The position numbers and the translations under genes were made by a program. Positions 45,767 to 54,769 of a stretch of 64,000 nucleotides of DNA are shown in pieces. Every line of letters starts with the position of its first letter. Within the stretch, counting starts at the first letter, position 1. This DNA is from Sphingomicrobium nitratireducens (GTDB lineage: Bacteria; Pseudomonadota; Alphaproteobacteria; Sphingomonadales; Sphingomonadaceae): positions 351,001 to 415,000 of the forward strand of contig NZ_JANJZA010000001.1 of the NCBI RefSeq assembly GCF_026157035.1, in the 5' to 3' direction. The notes under the pieces are model-generated. The model searched no databases, had not been told where the DNA came from, and worked only from the letters and a program-made list of their open reading frames with translations.

Positions 45767-46999
45767 ATGATGCTCGCAATGGTGTCCAAGCTGGTCGACG
45801 GCCTGCTGACCGACGGACGGCTGAAGCTGGTCGGTCCGGACGGCGAGGTGCACGAGGTCGGCAAGGGTTCGGGCGAGCCGCTCGTCGTGCGGCTTCACGA
45901 CCGCAAGGTCGCGCGCGAACTGGTCCTCAACCCGCGCCTCAAGCTGGGCGAGGCCTACATGGACGGGCGGCTGACGATCGAGAACGGCTCGATCCTCGAC
46001 TTCCTCGAAATCGTGCAGAAGTCGAATCGCTGGGAGGAAGGCAAGGCGTCTGGCGGCTTCTTCGCGCGCGGCAAGCTGACCGGCGTCAAGCGCTGGATCC
46101 GCCGCAACTCGCCCGCCGCCTCGCGCCGCAACGTCGCGCATCACTACGATCTGGGCAACGATCTCTACGATCTCTTCCTCGACCAGCGCCGCCAGTATAG
46201 CTGCGCCTACCTCACCGACCCCGACAACGACCTCGAGACCGCGCAGCGCGACAAGCTCGCGCACATCGCGGCCAAGCTGCATATGCGCGAAGGCGACCAT
46301 GTCCTCGACATCGGCTCGGGCTGGGGCGGGCTCGCACTGGCACTCAACAAGGTCGCGGGCGTCAGGGTCACCGGCATCACGCTGTCGACCGAGCAGCTCG
46401 CCTACGCGCGCGCCAAGGCGGAGGCGGCGGGCGTGGCCGACAAGGTGAAGTTCGAACTGGTCGACTATCGCAAGCTTGAGGGGCAGTTCGACCGGATCGT
46501 CTCGGTCGGCATGTTCGAACATGTCGGCGAGGCGCATTACGATGAATTCTACGCGGCGTGCCGGCGGCTGCTCAAGCCCGACGGGGTGATGCTGCTGCAT
46601 ACGATCGGAAAGCTGGGCAGCGCGGGCGCGCCCGACCCGTTCACCGACAAATGGATCTTCCCGGGCTATCACATCCCCTCGCTCTCGCAGATGTGCACGG
46701 CGAGCGAGAAATCGCGACTGATCGCGAGCGACGTCGAAACGCTCAGGTTGCATTACGCCTATACGCTCAGGCACTGGCTCGAGCGGGTCGAGAAGCATCG
46801 CAAGGACGTGATCCGGCTGTACGACGAGCGCTTCTACCGGATGTGGTGCTTCTACCTGTCGGGCGGGATCGTGATGTTCGAGGACGGGGCGGCGTGCAAC
46901 TACCAGGTCCAGTACGTGCGCGACCGGCGCGCACTGCCGATCACGCGCGACTACATGGTCGAGACCGAAGCGCTCTACCGCGAGCGGCTGGCGGGATAG
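45767..46999 (+). CDS. cfa: Cyclopropane-fatty-acyl-phospholipid synthase family protein
   Basis: The 410-residue enzyme transfers the SAM methyl group to unsaturated acyl chains of membrane phospholipids. Signatures are RRNVAHHYDLGNDLYDLFLD, YSCAYLTDPDNDLETAQ, SAM motif LDIGSGWGGLALAL, VTGITLSTEQLAYA, IVSVGMFEHVGEAHYDEFY and KWIFPGYHIPSLSQM. ATG 45767 has a gagggga ribosome binding site close by. It is divergent from the DUF418 gene and followed after four bases by the next + strand gene. Confidence 0.9.
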   Translation: MMLAMVSKLVDGLLTDGRLKLVGPDGEVHEVGKGSGEPLVVRLHDRKVARELVLNPRLKLGEAYMDGRLTIENGSILDFLEIVQKSNRWEEGKASGGFFARGKLTGVKRWIRRNSPAASRRNVAHHYDLGNDLYDLFLDQRRQYSCAYLTDPDNDLETAQRDKLAHIAAKLHMREGDHVLDIGSGWGGLALALNKVAGVRVTGITLSTEQLAYARAKAEAAGVADKVKFELVDYRKLEGQFDRIVSVGMFEHVGEAHYDEFYAACRRLLKPDGVMLLHTIGKLGSAGAPDPFTDKWIFPGYHIPSLSQMCTASEKSRLIASDVETLRLHYAYTLRHWLERVEKHRKDVIRLYDERFYRMWCFYLSGGIVMFEDGAACNYQVQYVRDRRALPITRDYMVETEALYRERLAG

Positions 47000-47003
47000 G
47001 GCA

Positions 47004-48515
47004 ATGCCGGCGGGCGACACGCACGACTGGTGGGAGCGCGGGTCGACCTGGCTCTTGCTCGGGCTAGTCTTCGCCCTGCCGTTCGCGTTCGCGCCGATCC
47101 CGCCGCTGACCGACCTGCCGGGCCATGTCGGGCGCTATGCGGTCATGCTCGACGGCGGGCAGTCCGCGACCCTGTCCCAATGGTATCGCTACAGCATGGC
47201 GCCGGTCGGCAACCTCGGCGTCGACCTCGTGGTGCTCGCGCTCGCGCCGCACGTCGGCCTGCTGGCGACGGTCAAGTGGACCGTGCTGGCGATCCCGCCA
47301 TTGACCGTCACCGGGTTCTGGGCGGTGGCGAGGCAGGTGCACGGGCGCCTGCACCCCTTCACCCTGCTCGCGATCCCGTTCGTGACGGGCCATCATTTCA
47401 TCTTCGGGTTCGTCAACTTCGCGCTGGGGATCGCGTTGGCCTTTTGGGTCTTCTGGCTATGGATACGTCTGGACGGGCGGGGGTGGCTGCGTGCGCTCCT
47501 GATCGTGCCGCTATCGCTGATCGTCTATTTCTCGCACGTCTACGCGTGGGGCGTCCTCGGCCTGATGGTGGGTTCGCACCAGCTGATGCGTCACCGTGCG
47601 CAGGGAGCGGGGTGGATCGCGGCGGCATGGAAGGCGGGAATGGACTGTCTTCCGTTGTGCCTTCCGTTGGCACAGCTCGTCTTCTGGCGGGCGGGCGCGA
47701 GCGCCGAAATCGCCTACTGGGCAGACCTCAAGACCAAGGGCATGTTCCTGGTAGCCCCCTTGCGCGACCGCTGGCTGTTGGCGGACGTCTACCTCTTCAC
47801 CGTCCCGCTGCTGGCCCTGTATCTCGCCGCGCGGCGCAAGGGCGTGCGGTTCGACGGCGAACTCGCGCTGCCTGCAGGCATCATGTTCCTCGTCTTCCTC
47901 CTTCTCCCGCGGATCGTGTTCGGGTCGAACTATGCCGACATGCGCATCTACCAGTTTGCGCTGGCGCTGGGCCTGCTGGCGATCGTGGCGGCCGGCAAGC
48001 GGGACGAGCGACGAGAGGCGCTGTTCGCATGGGGCATCCTCGGCTTGCTGGCGGTCAGGGTCGGGCTGCTTGCGGCGAGCGGCGCCATCGCGACACGCGA
48101 TCAACGTGATGCGATCGCGCTGATCGAGCCGCTGCCGCAGGGCACGCGACTGCTGCAACTGACGCTGCCCGATTGCGGAAACATCTGGGCGCTGCCGCGG
48201 TCAGGCCATCTTGGGGCCTTCAATGTCGCACTGAATGACGGCTTCTCAAACGATCAGTGGAAGATGGGGGGAGCGAACGGGCTCGAAATTTCTCATCTTC
48301 CTGCGGGCGAATGGCAGAATGATCCCAGTCAGGTGACCAAGCACGCCCCGTGCGGCCGCAAGGATACCAGGCCGTTCGAATGGTCGATGGCGAATTTCCC
48401 GCGCGCCGCGTTCGACAATGTGCTGGTCGTGGGCGAGATGCCGGTGGAGCCCAGCCCGGACCTGCGCCCGGTGGCCGGGCGCGGGTCGATGACGCTTTTC
48501 GAGGTCGACCGCTAG
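47004..48515 (+). CDS. Large multi-pass membrane protein, GT-C-like, unknown substrate
   Basis: A 503-residue protein with about ten membrane helices: WLLLGLVFALPFAFAPI, VGLLATVKWTVLAIPPL, FIFGFVNFALGIALAFWVFW, ALLIVPLSLIVYFSHVYAWG, MRIYQFALALGLLAIVAAG and others, and an exported C-terminal part of about 130 residues (LPQGTRLLQLTLPDCGNIW ... GSMTLFEVDR). The first loop has PPLTDLPGHVGRYAVMLDG, with an acidic residue placed as in GT-C glycosyltransferases. The neighbouring GtrB-like, methyltransferase and GtrA genes point to surface-glycan work. No family was recognised with confidence. Confidence 0.6.
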   Translation: MPAGDTHDWWERGSTWLLLGLVFALPFAFAPIPPLTDLPGHVGRYAVMLDGGQSATLSQWYRYSMAPVGNLGVDLVVLALAPHVGLLATVKWTVLAIPPLTVTGFWAVARQVHGRLHPFTLLAIPFVTGHHFIFGFVNFALGIALAFWVFWLWIRLDGRGWLRALLIVPLSLIVYFSHVYAWGVLGLMVGSHQLMRHRAQGAGWIAAAWKAGMDCLPLCLPLAQLVFWRAGASAEIAYWADLKTKGMFLVAPLRDRWLLADVYLFTVPLLALYLAARRKGVRFDGELALPAGIMFLVFLLLPRIVFGSNYADMRIYQFALALGLLAIVAAGKRDERREALFAWGILGLLAVRVGLLAASGAIATRDQRDAIALIEPLPQGTRLLQLTLPDCGNIWALPRSGHLGAFNVALNDGFSNDQWKMGGANGLEISHLPAGEWQNDPSQVTKHAPCGRKDTRPFEWSMANFPRAAFDNVLVVGEMPVEPSPDLRPVAGRGSMTLFEVDR

Positions 48516-49492
48516 AGGCGGCGATCGAAGCTGCGAGCCACGCGCGGATCGTCGAGGTCGATCCCGATCCCTTCGCGCACGATGTAGAGCGGTCGGCGGC
48601 GGGTCTCGACGAGGATGCGCCCGACATATTCGCCGAGCACGCCCAGCGAAATGAGCTGGATCGAGCCAAAGAACAGGACCGCGACCATGAGCGAGGCATA
48701 ACCCGGGACGTCACGACCGAAGATCAGGGTCCGCACGACGATGAAGGCGGCGTAGAGCAAAGTGAGGGTGGCGATCCCGGCCCCGAGGAAGCTCCAGACG
48801 CGAAGCGGCAGGGTCGAGGACGAAGTGATCCCGTCCATCGCGAGCATCCACATGCGCCGGTAATTATACTTGCTCTCTCCCTCTTCGCGGTCGGGCCGGA
48901 CGAACTCGACGGCCTCCTCGCGGAAACCGGCCCAGGTCGACAGGCCGCGCATGAAGCGATTGCGTTCGGGCATCGACCGCAGGACGTCGATCACCTTGCG
49001 ATCCATCAGCCGATAGTCGCCGGCATGCATCGGGATCTTCTCACTGCTGATCATGTTGTGGGTGCGGTAATAGAGATCGGCGGTCATGCGCTTGGAAAAG
49101 CTGTCGGCTTCGCGATTGGCACGGATGCCGTAGACGATGTCCGCGCCCTCTCGCCACTTGGAGATCATGGCAGGGATCGCCTTGGGGTCGTCCTGCAGGT
49201 CGACGTCGATGGGGATGACAGCGCGGCCTCGCGAATGTTCGATGCCGGCGGCCAGCGCGCCTTCCTTGCCGAAATTGCGCGACAGGCTGATCGCCTTGAC
49301 GCGCGCATCGCGCGCATGGAGGTCGGCCAGCCTGGGCAAGGTGTCGTCGCCGCTCCCGTCATCGACGAAGATGATCTCGAACGACGAGGCGACCGGATCG
49401 TCCAGCGCCTCGAGGATCGGCACGACGTGATCGACGAAGCGGGCGACCGACGCCTCCTCGTCTTTGACGGGCACGATGATGCTCAGTTCCAT
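48512..49492 (-). CDS. Glycosyltransferase family 2, GtrB-like
   Basis: The 326-residue enzyme has a GT2 domain (MELSIIVPVKDEEASVARFV, FVDDGSGDDTLPRL, SRNFGKEGALAAGIEHSRG, VIPIDVDLQDDPKAIPAMI, KWREGADIVYGIR) and two C-terminal membrane helices (LRVWSFLGAGIATLTLLYAA, LMVAVLFFGSIQLISLGVLG) with GEYVGRILVETRRRPLY. This is the GtrB/DPM-like class that loads a sugar onto undecaprenyl phosphate. It converges on the preceding gene, both stops sharing one CTAG. The gtrA-like gene is about 2 kb away on the same strand. Confidence 0.88.
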   Translation of the reverse strand: MELSIIVPVKDEEASVARFVDHVVPILEALDDPVASSFEIIFVDDGSGDDTLPRLADLHARDARVKAISLSRNFGKEGALAAGIEHSRGRAVIPIDVDLQDDPKAIPAMISKWREGADIVYGIRANREADSFSKRMTADLYYRTHNMISSEKIPMHAGDYRLMDRKVIDVLRSMPERNRFMRGLSTWAGFREEAVEFVRPDREEGESKYNYRRMWMLAMDGITSSSTLPLRVWSFLGAGIATLTLLYAAFIVVRTLIFGRDVPGYASLMVAVLFFGSIQLISLGVLGEYVGRILVETRRRPLYIVREGIGIDLDDPRVARSFDRRL

Positions 49493-49508
49493 TAGATTAC
49501 TCCTGAGG

Positions 49509-50243
49509 TCACGCTTGTCGCGGCACGAGATGCGCGACGATCGAAACACCGAACGGGAGTGGAAGGCGGCCCGCGAAGGGTCGCTCCAACGAAAAGATGA
49601 AATGCAAGAGGCGATTGATAGAGGGACGAGGCAACTCGGTGCCGACGGCAGCCCCCTTTTTCGCATGCGAGGCGATGCGCGCTACAGCCACCGCTGGAAA
49701 CAGAAAGGTGTTGAAGTAACTCGCGAAGGAAACGTCGAATCCTGCTGCGTTTGCTGCGTCGATCAGTCGCCTTCGCGTATAGCGGCGGAAATGCTGGTTC
49801 ACTTCGTCATGCTCACTCCACAACCATTGGTATGCAGGCACTGTGACGACGACGGTTCCGCCGGGCTTGAGAAGCCGGTGAAGCCCCGACAAGGCTGGAA
49901 TGTCATGCTCGACATGTTCGATCACATCGAACAGGCACGCTAGATCGTAGGCTCGGTCAGGAACTCCCTCCAGGTCCGGCATCGCGGCATCGATCACTGG
50001 TCTCCCGAGGCGCTGCTGAGCAACTGCTCGCGATTCCGCTTCTAGTTCGACTGCGTCGACTTGGCCGAAGCGGGAGAGCATCCCGAGATTGTGTCCGGTG
50101 CCGGTGCCGATCTCGATCAGGCGGGCGGCAGCCGGCAGCTCTACACGGCGCGTGATGAAGTCGGCCAGGATCGCGCGCCGCGCACGATACCACCAGTGCA
50201 CCTCGTCGGTCCTCGCCATCTGGCGATGCAAGCTGACGTCCAT
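49509..50243 (-). CDS. Class I SAM-dependent methyltransferase
   Basis: About 244 residues: MDVSLHRQMARTDEVHWWYRARR, then the SAM motif LIEIGTGTGHNLGMLSRFG, acidic VDAVELEAES, LACLFDVIEHVEHDIPALS and LLKPGGTVVVTVPAYQWLWSEHDEVNQHFRRYT, a pattern shared by sugar/lipid methyltransferases of polysaccharide loci. ATG 50243 with a ggggggc ribosome binding site was preferred over an upstream in-frame start at 50255. It is just upstream of the GtrB-like gene on the same strand, so it probably acts on the same glycan or lipid carrier. Confidence 0.8.
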   Translation of the reverse strand: MDVSLHRQMARTDEVHWWYRARRAILADFITRRVELPAAARLIEIGTGTGHNLGMLSRFGQVDAVELEAESRAVAQQRLGRPVIDAAMPDLEGVPDRAYDLACLFDVIEHVEHDIPALSGLHRLLKPGGTVVVTVPAYQWLWSEHDEVNQHFRRYTRRRLIDAANAAGFDVSFASYFNTFLFPAVAVARIASHAKKGAAVGTELPRPSINRLLHFIFSLERPFAGRLPLPFGVSIVAHLVPRQA

Positions 50244-50304
50244 CGTGCCCCCCAAAGGCCATCACGCAACAGGGGCGGAGTATGACCCGCATTGCCCTCA
50301 TGCG

Positions 50305-50343
50305 TAAAGGCCGGGCGACACCCGGCGGTGTGCCCGGCCCGTA
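50305..50343 (-). terminator. Terminator-like hairpin after the EF-hand gene
   Basis: On the minus strand GGCCGGGC and GCCCGGCC pair around a GC-rich loop and are followed by TTTA, downstream of the EF-hand gene stop at 50365. Confidence 0.5.
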
Positions 50344-50364
50344 TTGGGACGCCGGTGTGGCGCG

Positions 50365-51177
50365 TCAGTCGCGCTTGACGATGCGCTCGACGACGACGTT
50401 GCGTTCGTCTTCGTCGATCTTGCCGTTACCATTGGTGTCGGCCTCGTCGAAGCGCGCGAGCGCGGTCGCGATCGCCTCGTCGCGGCTGATGCGGCCGTCC
50501 TTGTCGGTGTCGCTGTCTTCCCAGCGCTCCATCGCGCGGCCGAGGCGCATCATGCGATGCTTGCCGCCGTCCTTGCCGTGCCAGGTGCCGTCCTTGCCGC
50601 CTTCGATGCGGCGCACGATCACGTTCTCGCCGGGCTCGAGATTTTCATCCTCGATGACCTGCGACACGATGCGGTCGGTCTCCTCGTCGAGGTCGGCATC
50701 GCCGTCGAGTTCGAGCGTGCGGATCATCACGCGCTTGTGACCCTCGCCGTCCGCGTCGGGAAGCATCATGGCGTGCATGCCGTGCTCGCCGTTCATCGCC
50801 TCGTGATGGGCGTCGAATTCCTCGCGACTGATCGCGCCGTTCTTGTCGGTGTCCATCTTGTCGAACATCTCGGCCGGGTCGTGTTTCATGCCCATCGCGT
50901 GCGGCATCGGCGGCATGCCGGCCATCCGCTCGCGGTGGCGCAGCATCGCGGGGACGCGTTCCTCGGCGTCGAGATAGCCGTCCTTATTCTTGTCGCGGCG
51001 GTCGAACCGCTCGCCCGCGCGCTTGGCGGCTTCCTCGCGCGTGTCGGCGCCCGCGAAGGCGAAGGCGCGCACTTCGTGGCGCATCACCTTGTCCTCGCCT
51101 GGTTCGTCCTGCGCGGCGGCGGCGGGCAGCGCGACGAAAGCCGCGCCGGTCATCATGATCAGGGACCTCAACCTCAT
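50365..51177 (-). CDS. Secreted EF-hand protein, 270 aa
   Basis: A signal peptide (MRLRSLIMMTGAAFVALPAAAA) precedes a His/Met- and acid-rich protein with four EF-hand loops: DKNKDGYLDAEE (about residue 60), DTDKNGAISREE (about 112), and near the C-terminus DTDKDGRISRDE and DTNGNGKIDEDE. Between the two pairs lie Met/His-rich stretches (MAGMPPMPHAMGMKH, EHGMHAMML) that might bind other metals. Location should be periplasmic or extracellular. It is a longer relative of the EF-hand protein at 15.8 kb. Confidence 0.8.
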   Translation of the reverse strand: MRLRSLIMMTGAAFVALPAAAAQDEPGEDKVMRHEVRAFAFAGADTREEAAKRAGERFDRRDKNKDGYLDAEERVPAMLRHRERMAGMPPMPHAMGMKHDPAEMFDKMDTDKNGAISREEFDAHHEAMNGEHGMHAMMLPDADGEGHKRVMIRTLELDGDADLDEETDRIVSQVIEDENLEPGENVIVRRIEGGKDGTWHGKDGGKHRMMRLGRAMERWEDSDTDKDGRISRDEAIATALARFDEADTNGNGKIDEDERNVVVERIVKRD

Positions 51178-51250
51178 GTTCCTGTCTCCCACTGGTTTCG
51201 GTGGCGGGGAGGCTAGGCCTCCCTTTCTGACTGTCCGTTGAACGGAAAGT

Positions 51251-51670
51251 TTACGCGTAGACCCATTTGCGTTGGAGGAAGAAGGTGACCCACGGGGTGA
51301 CGAGGACAAACGGGATTGTCGGCCACCAGGTTTCGCCGCCCAGCCGGTGGACCAGCCACCACACCCAGAACTGGTTGACGAGGAAGCCCGTGATGTTGGT
51401 GACGAAGAAGCGCGCGGTGCGCACGTGCGGGCGGTCGCGTGATCCGTGCCCGCGGAAGCTGAAGCGACCGTGGACCGCGTAGCTCAGGAAACTGAAGGCG
51501 ATGAACACGATGGTCAGCGAGATCATCGGATCGATCCCGGTCAGCTCGGTGACCAGCCAGTAGACGAAGGCGAAGGACACGGTGATGGCGAGGCCCGCGA
51601 TGGCGTAGCGGACGACCTGGCCGGCGACTTCGCGATGCTCCGGATCGAGCGCTTCGATGTGGCGTCGCAT
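51251..51670 (-). CDS. GtrA family protein
   Basis: A 139-residue four-span membrane protein: VVRYAIAGLAITVSFAFVYWL, ISLTIVFIAFSFLSYAVHGRFSF (the conserved HxxxxF-type loop), RFFVTNITGFLVNQFWVWWLV and IPFVLVTPWVTFFLQRKWVY. GtrA proteins are thought to flip polyprenyl-phosphate sugars made by GtrB across the inner membrane. The likely GtrB partner is at 48.5 kb. ATG 51670 has an agggaaa ribosome binding site. It is divergent from the STT3-like gene. Confidence 0.85.
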   Translation of the reverse strand: MRRHIEALDPEHREVAGQVVRYAIAGLAITVSFAFVYWLVTELTGIDPMISLTIVFIAFSFLSYAVHGRFSFRGHGSRDRPHVRTARFFVTNITGFLVNQFWVWWLVHRLGGETWWPTIPFVLVTPWVTFFLQRKWVYA

Positions 51671-51732
51671 CGTGTTTCCCTTTGCCCCTCTTTGCCCGTT
51701 CGCTACAGCAAGGGCGAGCGAGGGGGAAGGGT

Positions 51733-53520
51733 ATGACACAACGGGTGATCGAGTGGACGCGGCGTCACTGGATGGCGGGCGTGCTGCTCCTGTGGCTGCT
51801 GTTCGCGGTCGTGATGCTCGTGTTGCGCTATCACTGGCTGGCCGATCTTCAGCTGGGCGATACGGACGACAATACGCGCCTCGCGCAGGTTCGCGACTGG
51901 CTGGGCGGTCAGGGCTGGTACGACCTCAGGCAGTACCGGATGGAGCCGCCCGGCGGGGCGAACATCCACTGGTCGCGCCTGGCCGACCTGCCGATCGCGG
52001 GGCTGATCCTGCTGCTGTCGCCCATGCTGGGCGGCGTTCTTGCGGAGCAATGGGCAGTGGCACTGGCGCCGTTCGTGCCGGGGCTGATCGCCGCGTTCGC
52101 GATCGCGCTGACAGTGCGACGGCTGGTGGCTTCCGAGGCATGGCCGCTGGCGATGGTCGCCTTGTTCTTTGCGAGCGCGGTCAGCACCAATTTCATGCCG
52201 CTCAGGATCGACCACCACAACTGGCAGCTCGCCTTCCTCGCGCTCGCCATGGCAGGCCTGTCCGATCGGAATCCGGCGCGCGGCGGTGCGGTCCTTGGCC
52301 TTGCCACCGCGCTCTCGCTGGGCGTCGGGCTGGAGATGATCCTGTTTCTCGCGTTGCTGGGTGCGGGCGCGGTCATGAGCTGGACCTTCTTCGCGGAACA
52401 GCGCGGTCGTCTCCTGGCCTATGGCGCGGCGACTGCAGGCGGAACCGCGGTGAGTTATCTCGTATTCGCGTCCCAAGCCAACCGGGGCGCGGTTTGCGAT
52501 GCGCTGTCGAGCGTATGGCTCTCCGATGCGTTGGTCGGCGGCGCGTTGCTGGTCGCGATCGGATGGAAATCGTCCGCGCGCTGGCAGGTACGCCTCGCAC
52601 TCGCCGTTGGTGCCGCCATGGTCCTCGCCGCTTTCCACGCGTTCGCCTTCCCGCACTGCCTGCAGCGGCTCGAAGGCGTCTCGGAAGCGGCCGACCGCTT
52701 GTGGCTGTCCAACGTGCGCGAAGCCAAGCCCGCCTTCGACATGTCGCTGTCGAGCCAGATGCGATTGATGTCGCTGCCATTGATCGGGGTGACTGGCTAT
52801 GTCCTGTTGTTCCTGCGCGCCCGGCGGGAAGGGCGGCCCCTGCGCTCGACGATCGCGATCGGACTGGCGACACTGCTCGGCTTCCTGCTGGCATTCTGGC
52901 AGGTGCGCGTGGTGGCGGCGGCGCAGCTGCTCGCGTTGCCCGGCGCGGTCGGCTTCCTGTGGATGCTGGTGCCGATGACATGGACCTCGAAACGGGCGCT
53001 GGTGCGCGTGCTCGGCACCAGTGTCGTGGCGGTCATGGGCCTCGGAGCGCTGCCGCTGCTGGCCGGGGAATATCTGCCCAAGTCCAAGGACGAGCAGACC
53101 GAAGTCGAGGAAGCGGCCGCGGGCTCGGTGTCGCGCAAGGCCTGCTCGACGCGTACGAACATGGCGCCGATCGCGGCGCTGCCGGCGGGGCATGTCTACA
53201 CCTTTATCGACATGGCGCCGCGGCTGGTGGTGATGACCCCGCATACGACGGTGACCGGGCCCTACCATCGCAACGACGACGAGATCGTCGCGGTGTTCGA
53301 GACGCTGCGCGCGAAGCCCGACGAAGCGCGGGCGAGGCTGGCCGATGCGAAGGCGGACTATCTGCTGTTGTGCCGCGCGCATATCGCGCTGTTCGACCGC
53401 GAAAGCGATCGCACCAGGGGCACGCTGGTCGCCAGGCTTTCGGCAGGCGAGCGGTTCGACTGGCTCGAGGAGATCGCGCTGCCCGAGGGCAACCCGAACC
53501 GGGTCTGGAAGCTGCGCTAG
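51733..53520 (+). CDS. Large multi-pass membrane protein, STT3/GT-C-like
   Basis: A 595-residue protein with about eleven membrane spans and a soluble C-terminal domain. The first external loop reads LQLGDTDDNTRLAQVRDWLG then YDLRQYRMEPPGGANIHWSR, with paired acidic residues where STT3/PglB/AglB-type GT-C enzymes coordinate metal; RIDHHNWQLAFLALAMAG follows. The C-terminal domain (about 470-595) has HVYTFIDMAPRLVVMTPHTT and RNDDEIVAVFETL. It likely moves a lipid-linked glycan or sugar on the periplasmic side, matching the nearby GtrA/GtrB pair, but the exact role is unknown. Confidence 0.65.
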   Translation: MTQRVIEWTRRHWMAGVLLLWLLFAVVMLVLRYHWLADLQLGDTDDNTRLAQVRDWLGGQGWYDLRQYRMEPPGGANIHWSRLADLPIAGLILLLSPMLGGVLAEQWAVALAPFVPGLIAAFAIALTVRRLVASEAWPLAMVALFFASAVSTNFMPLRIDHHNWQLAFLALAMAGLSDRNPARGGAVLGLATALSLGVGLEMILFLALLGAGAVMSWTFFAEQRGRLLAYGAATAGGTAVSYLVFASQANRGAVCDALSSVWLSDALVGGALLVAIGWKSSARWQVRLALAVGAAMVLAAFHAFAFPHCLQRLEGVSEAADRLWLSNVREAKPAFDMSLSSQMRLMSLPLIGVTGYVLLFLRARREGRPLRSTIAIGLATLLGFLLAFWQVRVVAAAQLLALPGAVGFLWMLVPMTWTSKRALVRVLGTSVVAVMGLGALPLLAGEYLPKSKDEQTEVEEAAAGSVSRKACSTRTNMAPIAALPAGHVYTFIDMAPRLVVMTPHTTVTGPYHRNDDEIVAVFETLRAKPDEARARLADAKADYLLLCRAHIALFDRESDRTRGTLVARLSAGERFDWLEEIALPEGNPNRVWKLR

Positions 53521-54140
53521 AGGCCGAAGGCGGCGCGCAGCCCGTCGACCACGAATTGGGCGGCAAGCGCGGCCAGAATGACGCCGAGCAGGCGGGTGAT
53601 CATCGCTTCGAGCTTGGCCCCGATCAGTCGCATCAGCGGGCCTGCGGCGAGCAAGGCGAGGAGCGTGACGAGGATGGTCAGCGTGAGCGCGCCCATCACG
53701 ATCAGCCACTCGGTCGTGCCTGCGGCGCGCCCCGTCATCAGCATGGTCGCTGCGATCGTGCCGGGGCCCGCGATCATCGGGATCGCCATCGGAAAGACCG
53801 ACACGTCCTCGGCCTCGGGCGTGCCCTCGATTTCCTTGGCGCGTTCCTCGCGGCGCTCGGTGCGCTTTTCGAACACCATGTCCAGCGCGATCATGAACAG
53901 CATGATGCCGCCGGCGATGCGGAAGGCGTCGAGGCTGATGCCGAGCGCGGCCAGCATCGGTTCGCCCAGAAGCGCGAAGAAGAGCAGGATGCACCAGGCG
54001 ACGACCGCGGCGCGGATCGCCATGCGGCGCTTCTGCTCGGCGCTCGCGTGGCGCGTCAGCGATGCAAAGATCGGCGCGTTGCCCGGCGGATCGACGATCA
54101 CCATGAAGGTGATGAGCGCGGTGGTGAACAATTCGATCAT
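53517..54140 (-). CDS. MarC family membrane protein
   Basis: A 207-residue protein with six spans: [98 protein letters not shown] and two more, matching MarC (UPF0056). The physiological role is unresolved. It shares the CTAG at 53517-53520 as stop codon with the converging STT3-like gene, and its ATG overlaps the stop of the next gene upstream. Confidence 0.9.
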   Translation of the reverse strand: MIELFTTALITFMVIVDPPGNAPIFASLTRHASAEQKRRMAIRAAVVAWCILLFFALLGEPMLAALGISLDAFRIAGGIMLFMIALDMVFEKRTERREERAKEIEGTPEAEDVSVFPMAIPMIAGPGTIAATMLMTGRAAGTTEWLIVMGALTLTILVTLLALLAAGPLMRLIGAKLEAMITRLLGVILAALAAQFVVDGLRAAFGL

Positions 54141-54769
54141 TGGGCAGGCTTTCCGCGCGGGGTTTCGAACACGTAGACGCGTTCGGGGTGGTCCCCGTCC
54201 CACAGGGTGATCATGAGGTGCTTGTCGCCGTCGGGCCCGACACCCGCGACGTACAGCAGCGTCCCGTCGTCCGAGGCGCCGCGTAGGGGATCGAGCGACG
54301 GTGGGGCCATCTTGTCCATCGCGGCATTTTCGCGATTGCGGCACGTCGCGCGCTCGATTTCCACGCCGCCCGTATCGGGAAGGGCGGCAGCGCCCGTCGC
54401 GCCGAGGTCGACGACATAGCGCCAGCCCTCTTCGCCGAGCGACCAGACGGTGTGGAAGCGGCCGGCATGCCCGCTTTCCGGGTCTTCCCAGCCGCCGATA
54501 TTGACCGCCATCTTGCCGTCGCAGCTCTGGAAGCTCCTGACCGGCCACCAGCGCAGCGCTTGCGCGGGATTTTCCTGCGCGCCGGCGAACTCCTTGGCGT
54601 TGACCACGCTGCGGCCGACCAGCACGCCGTCCTCGCGCGCCCACTTGGCAAAGGCGGTCCACTGGCCGAATTCCTGCGCGTCGGCGGCGAAGGCGCGCTC
54701 GGCGTCGATGACGCTGGCCGGTTCGCTGGCCGGTTCGCTGGCGGCAAGCAGGAGCGCGGCGAGGATCAC
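54137..54769 (-). CDS. Hypothetical secreted protein, NTF2/DUF4440-like N-terminal half
   Basis: About 210 residues with a short signal ([18 protein letters not shown]). The region [32 protein letters not shown] and [22 protein letters not shown] looks like an NTF2-like fold of the DUF4440/SnoaL kind; the C-terminal part ([20 protein letters not shown] ... [20 protein letters not shown]) is not recognised. The start is GTG 54769 overlapping the folD stop (GTGA), and its stop overlaps the marC start, so yggT-folD-this gene-marC form one coupled unit. Confidence 0.6.
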   Translation of the reverse strand: MILAALLLAASEPASEPASVIDAERAFAADAQEFGQWTAFAKWAREDGVLVGRSVVNAKEFAGAQENPAQALRWWPVRSFQSCDGKMAVNIGGWEDPESGHAGRFHTVWSLGEEGWRYVVDLGATGAAALPDTGGVEIERATCRNRENAAMDKMAPPSLDPLRGASDDGTLLYVAGVGPDGDKHLMITLWDGDHPERVYVFETPRGKPAQ

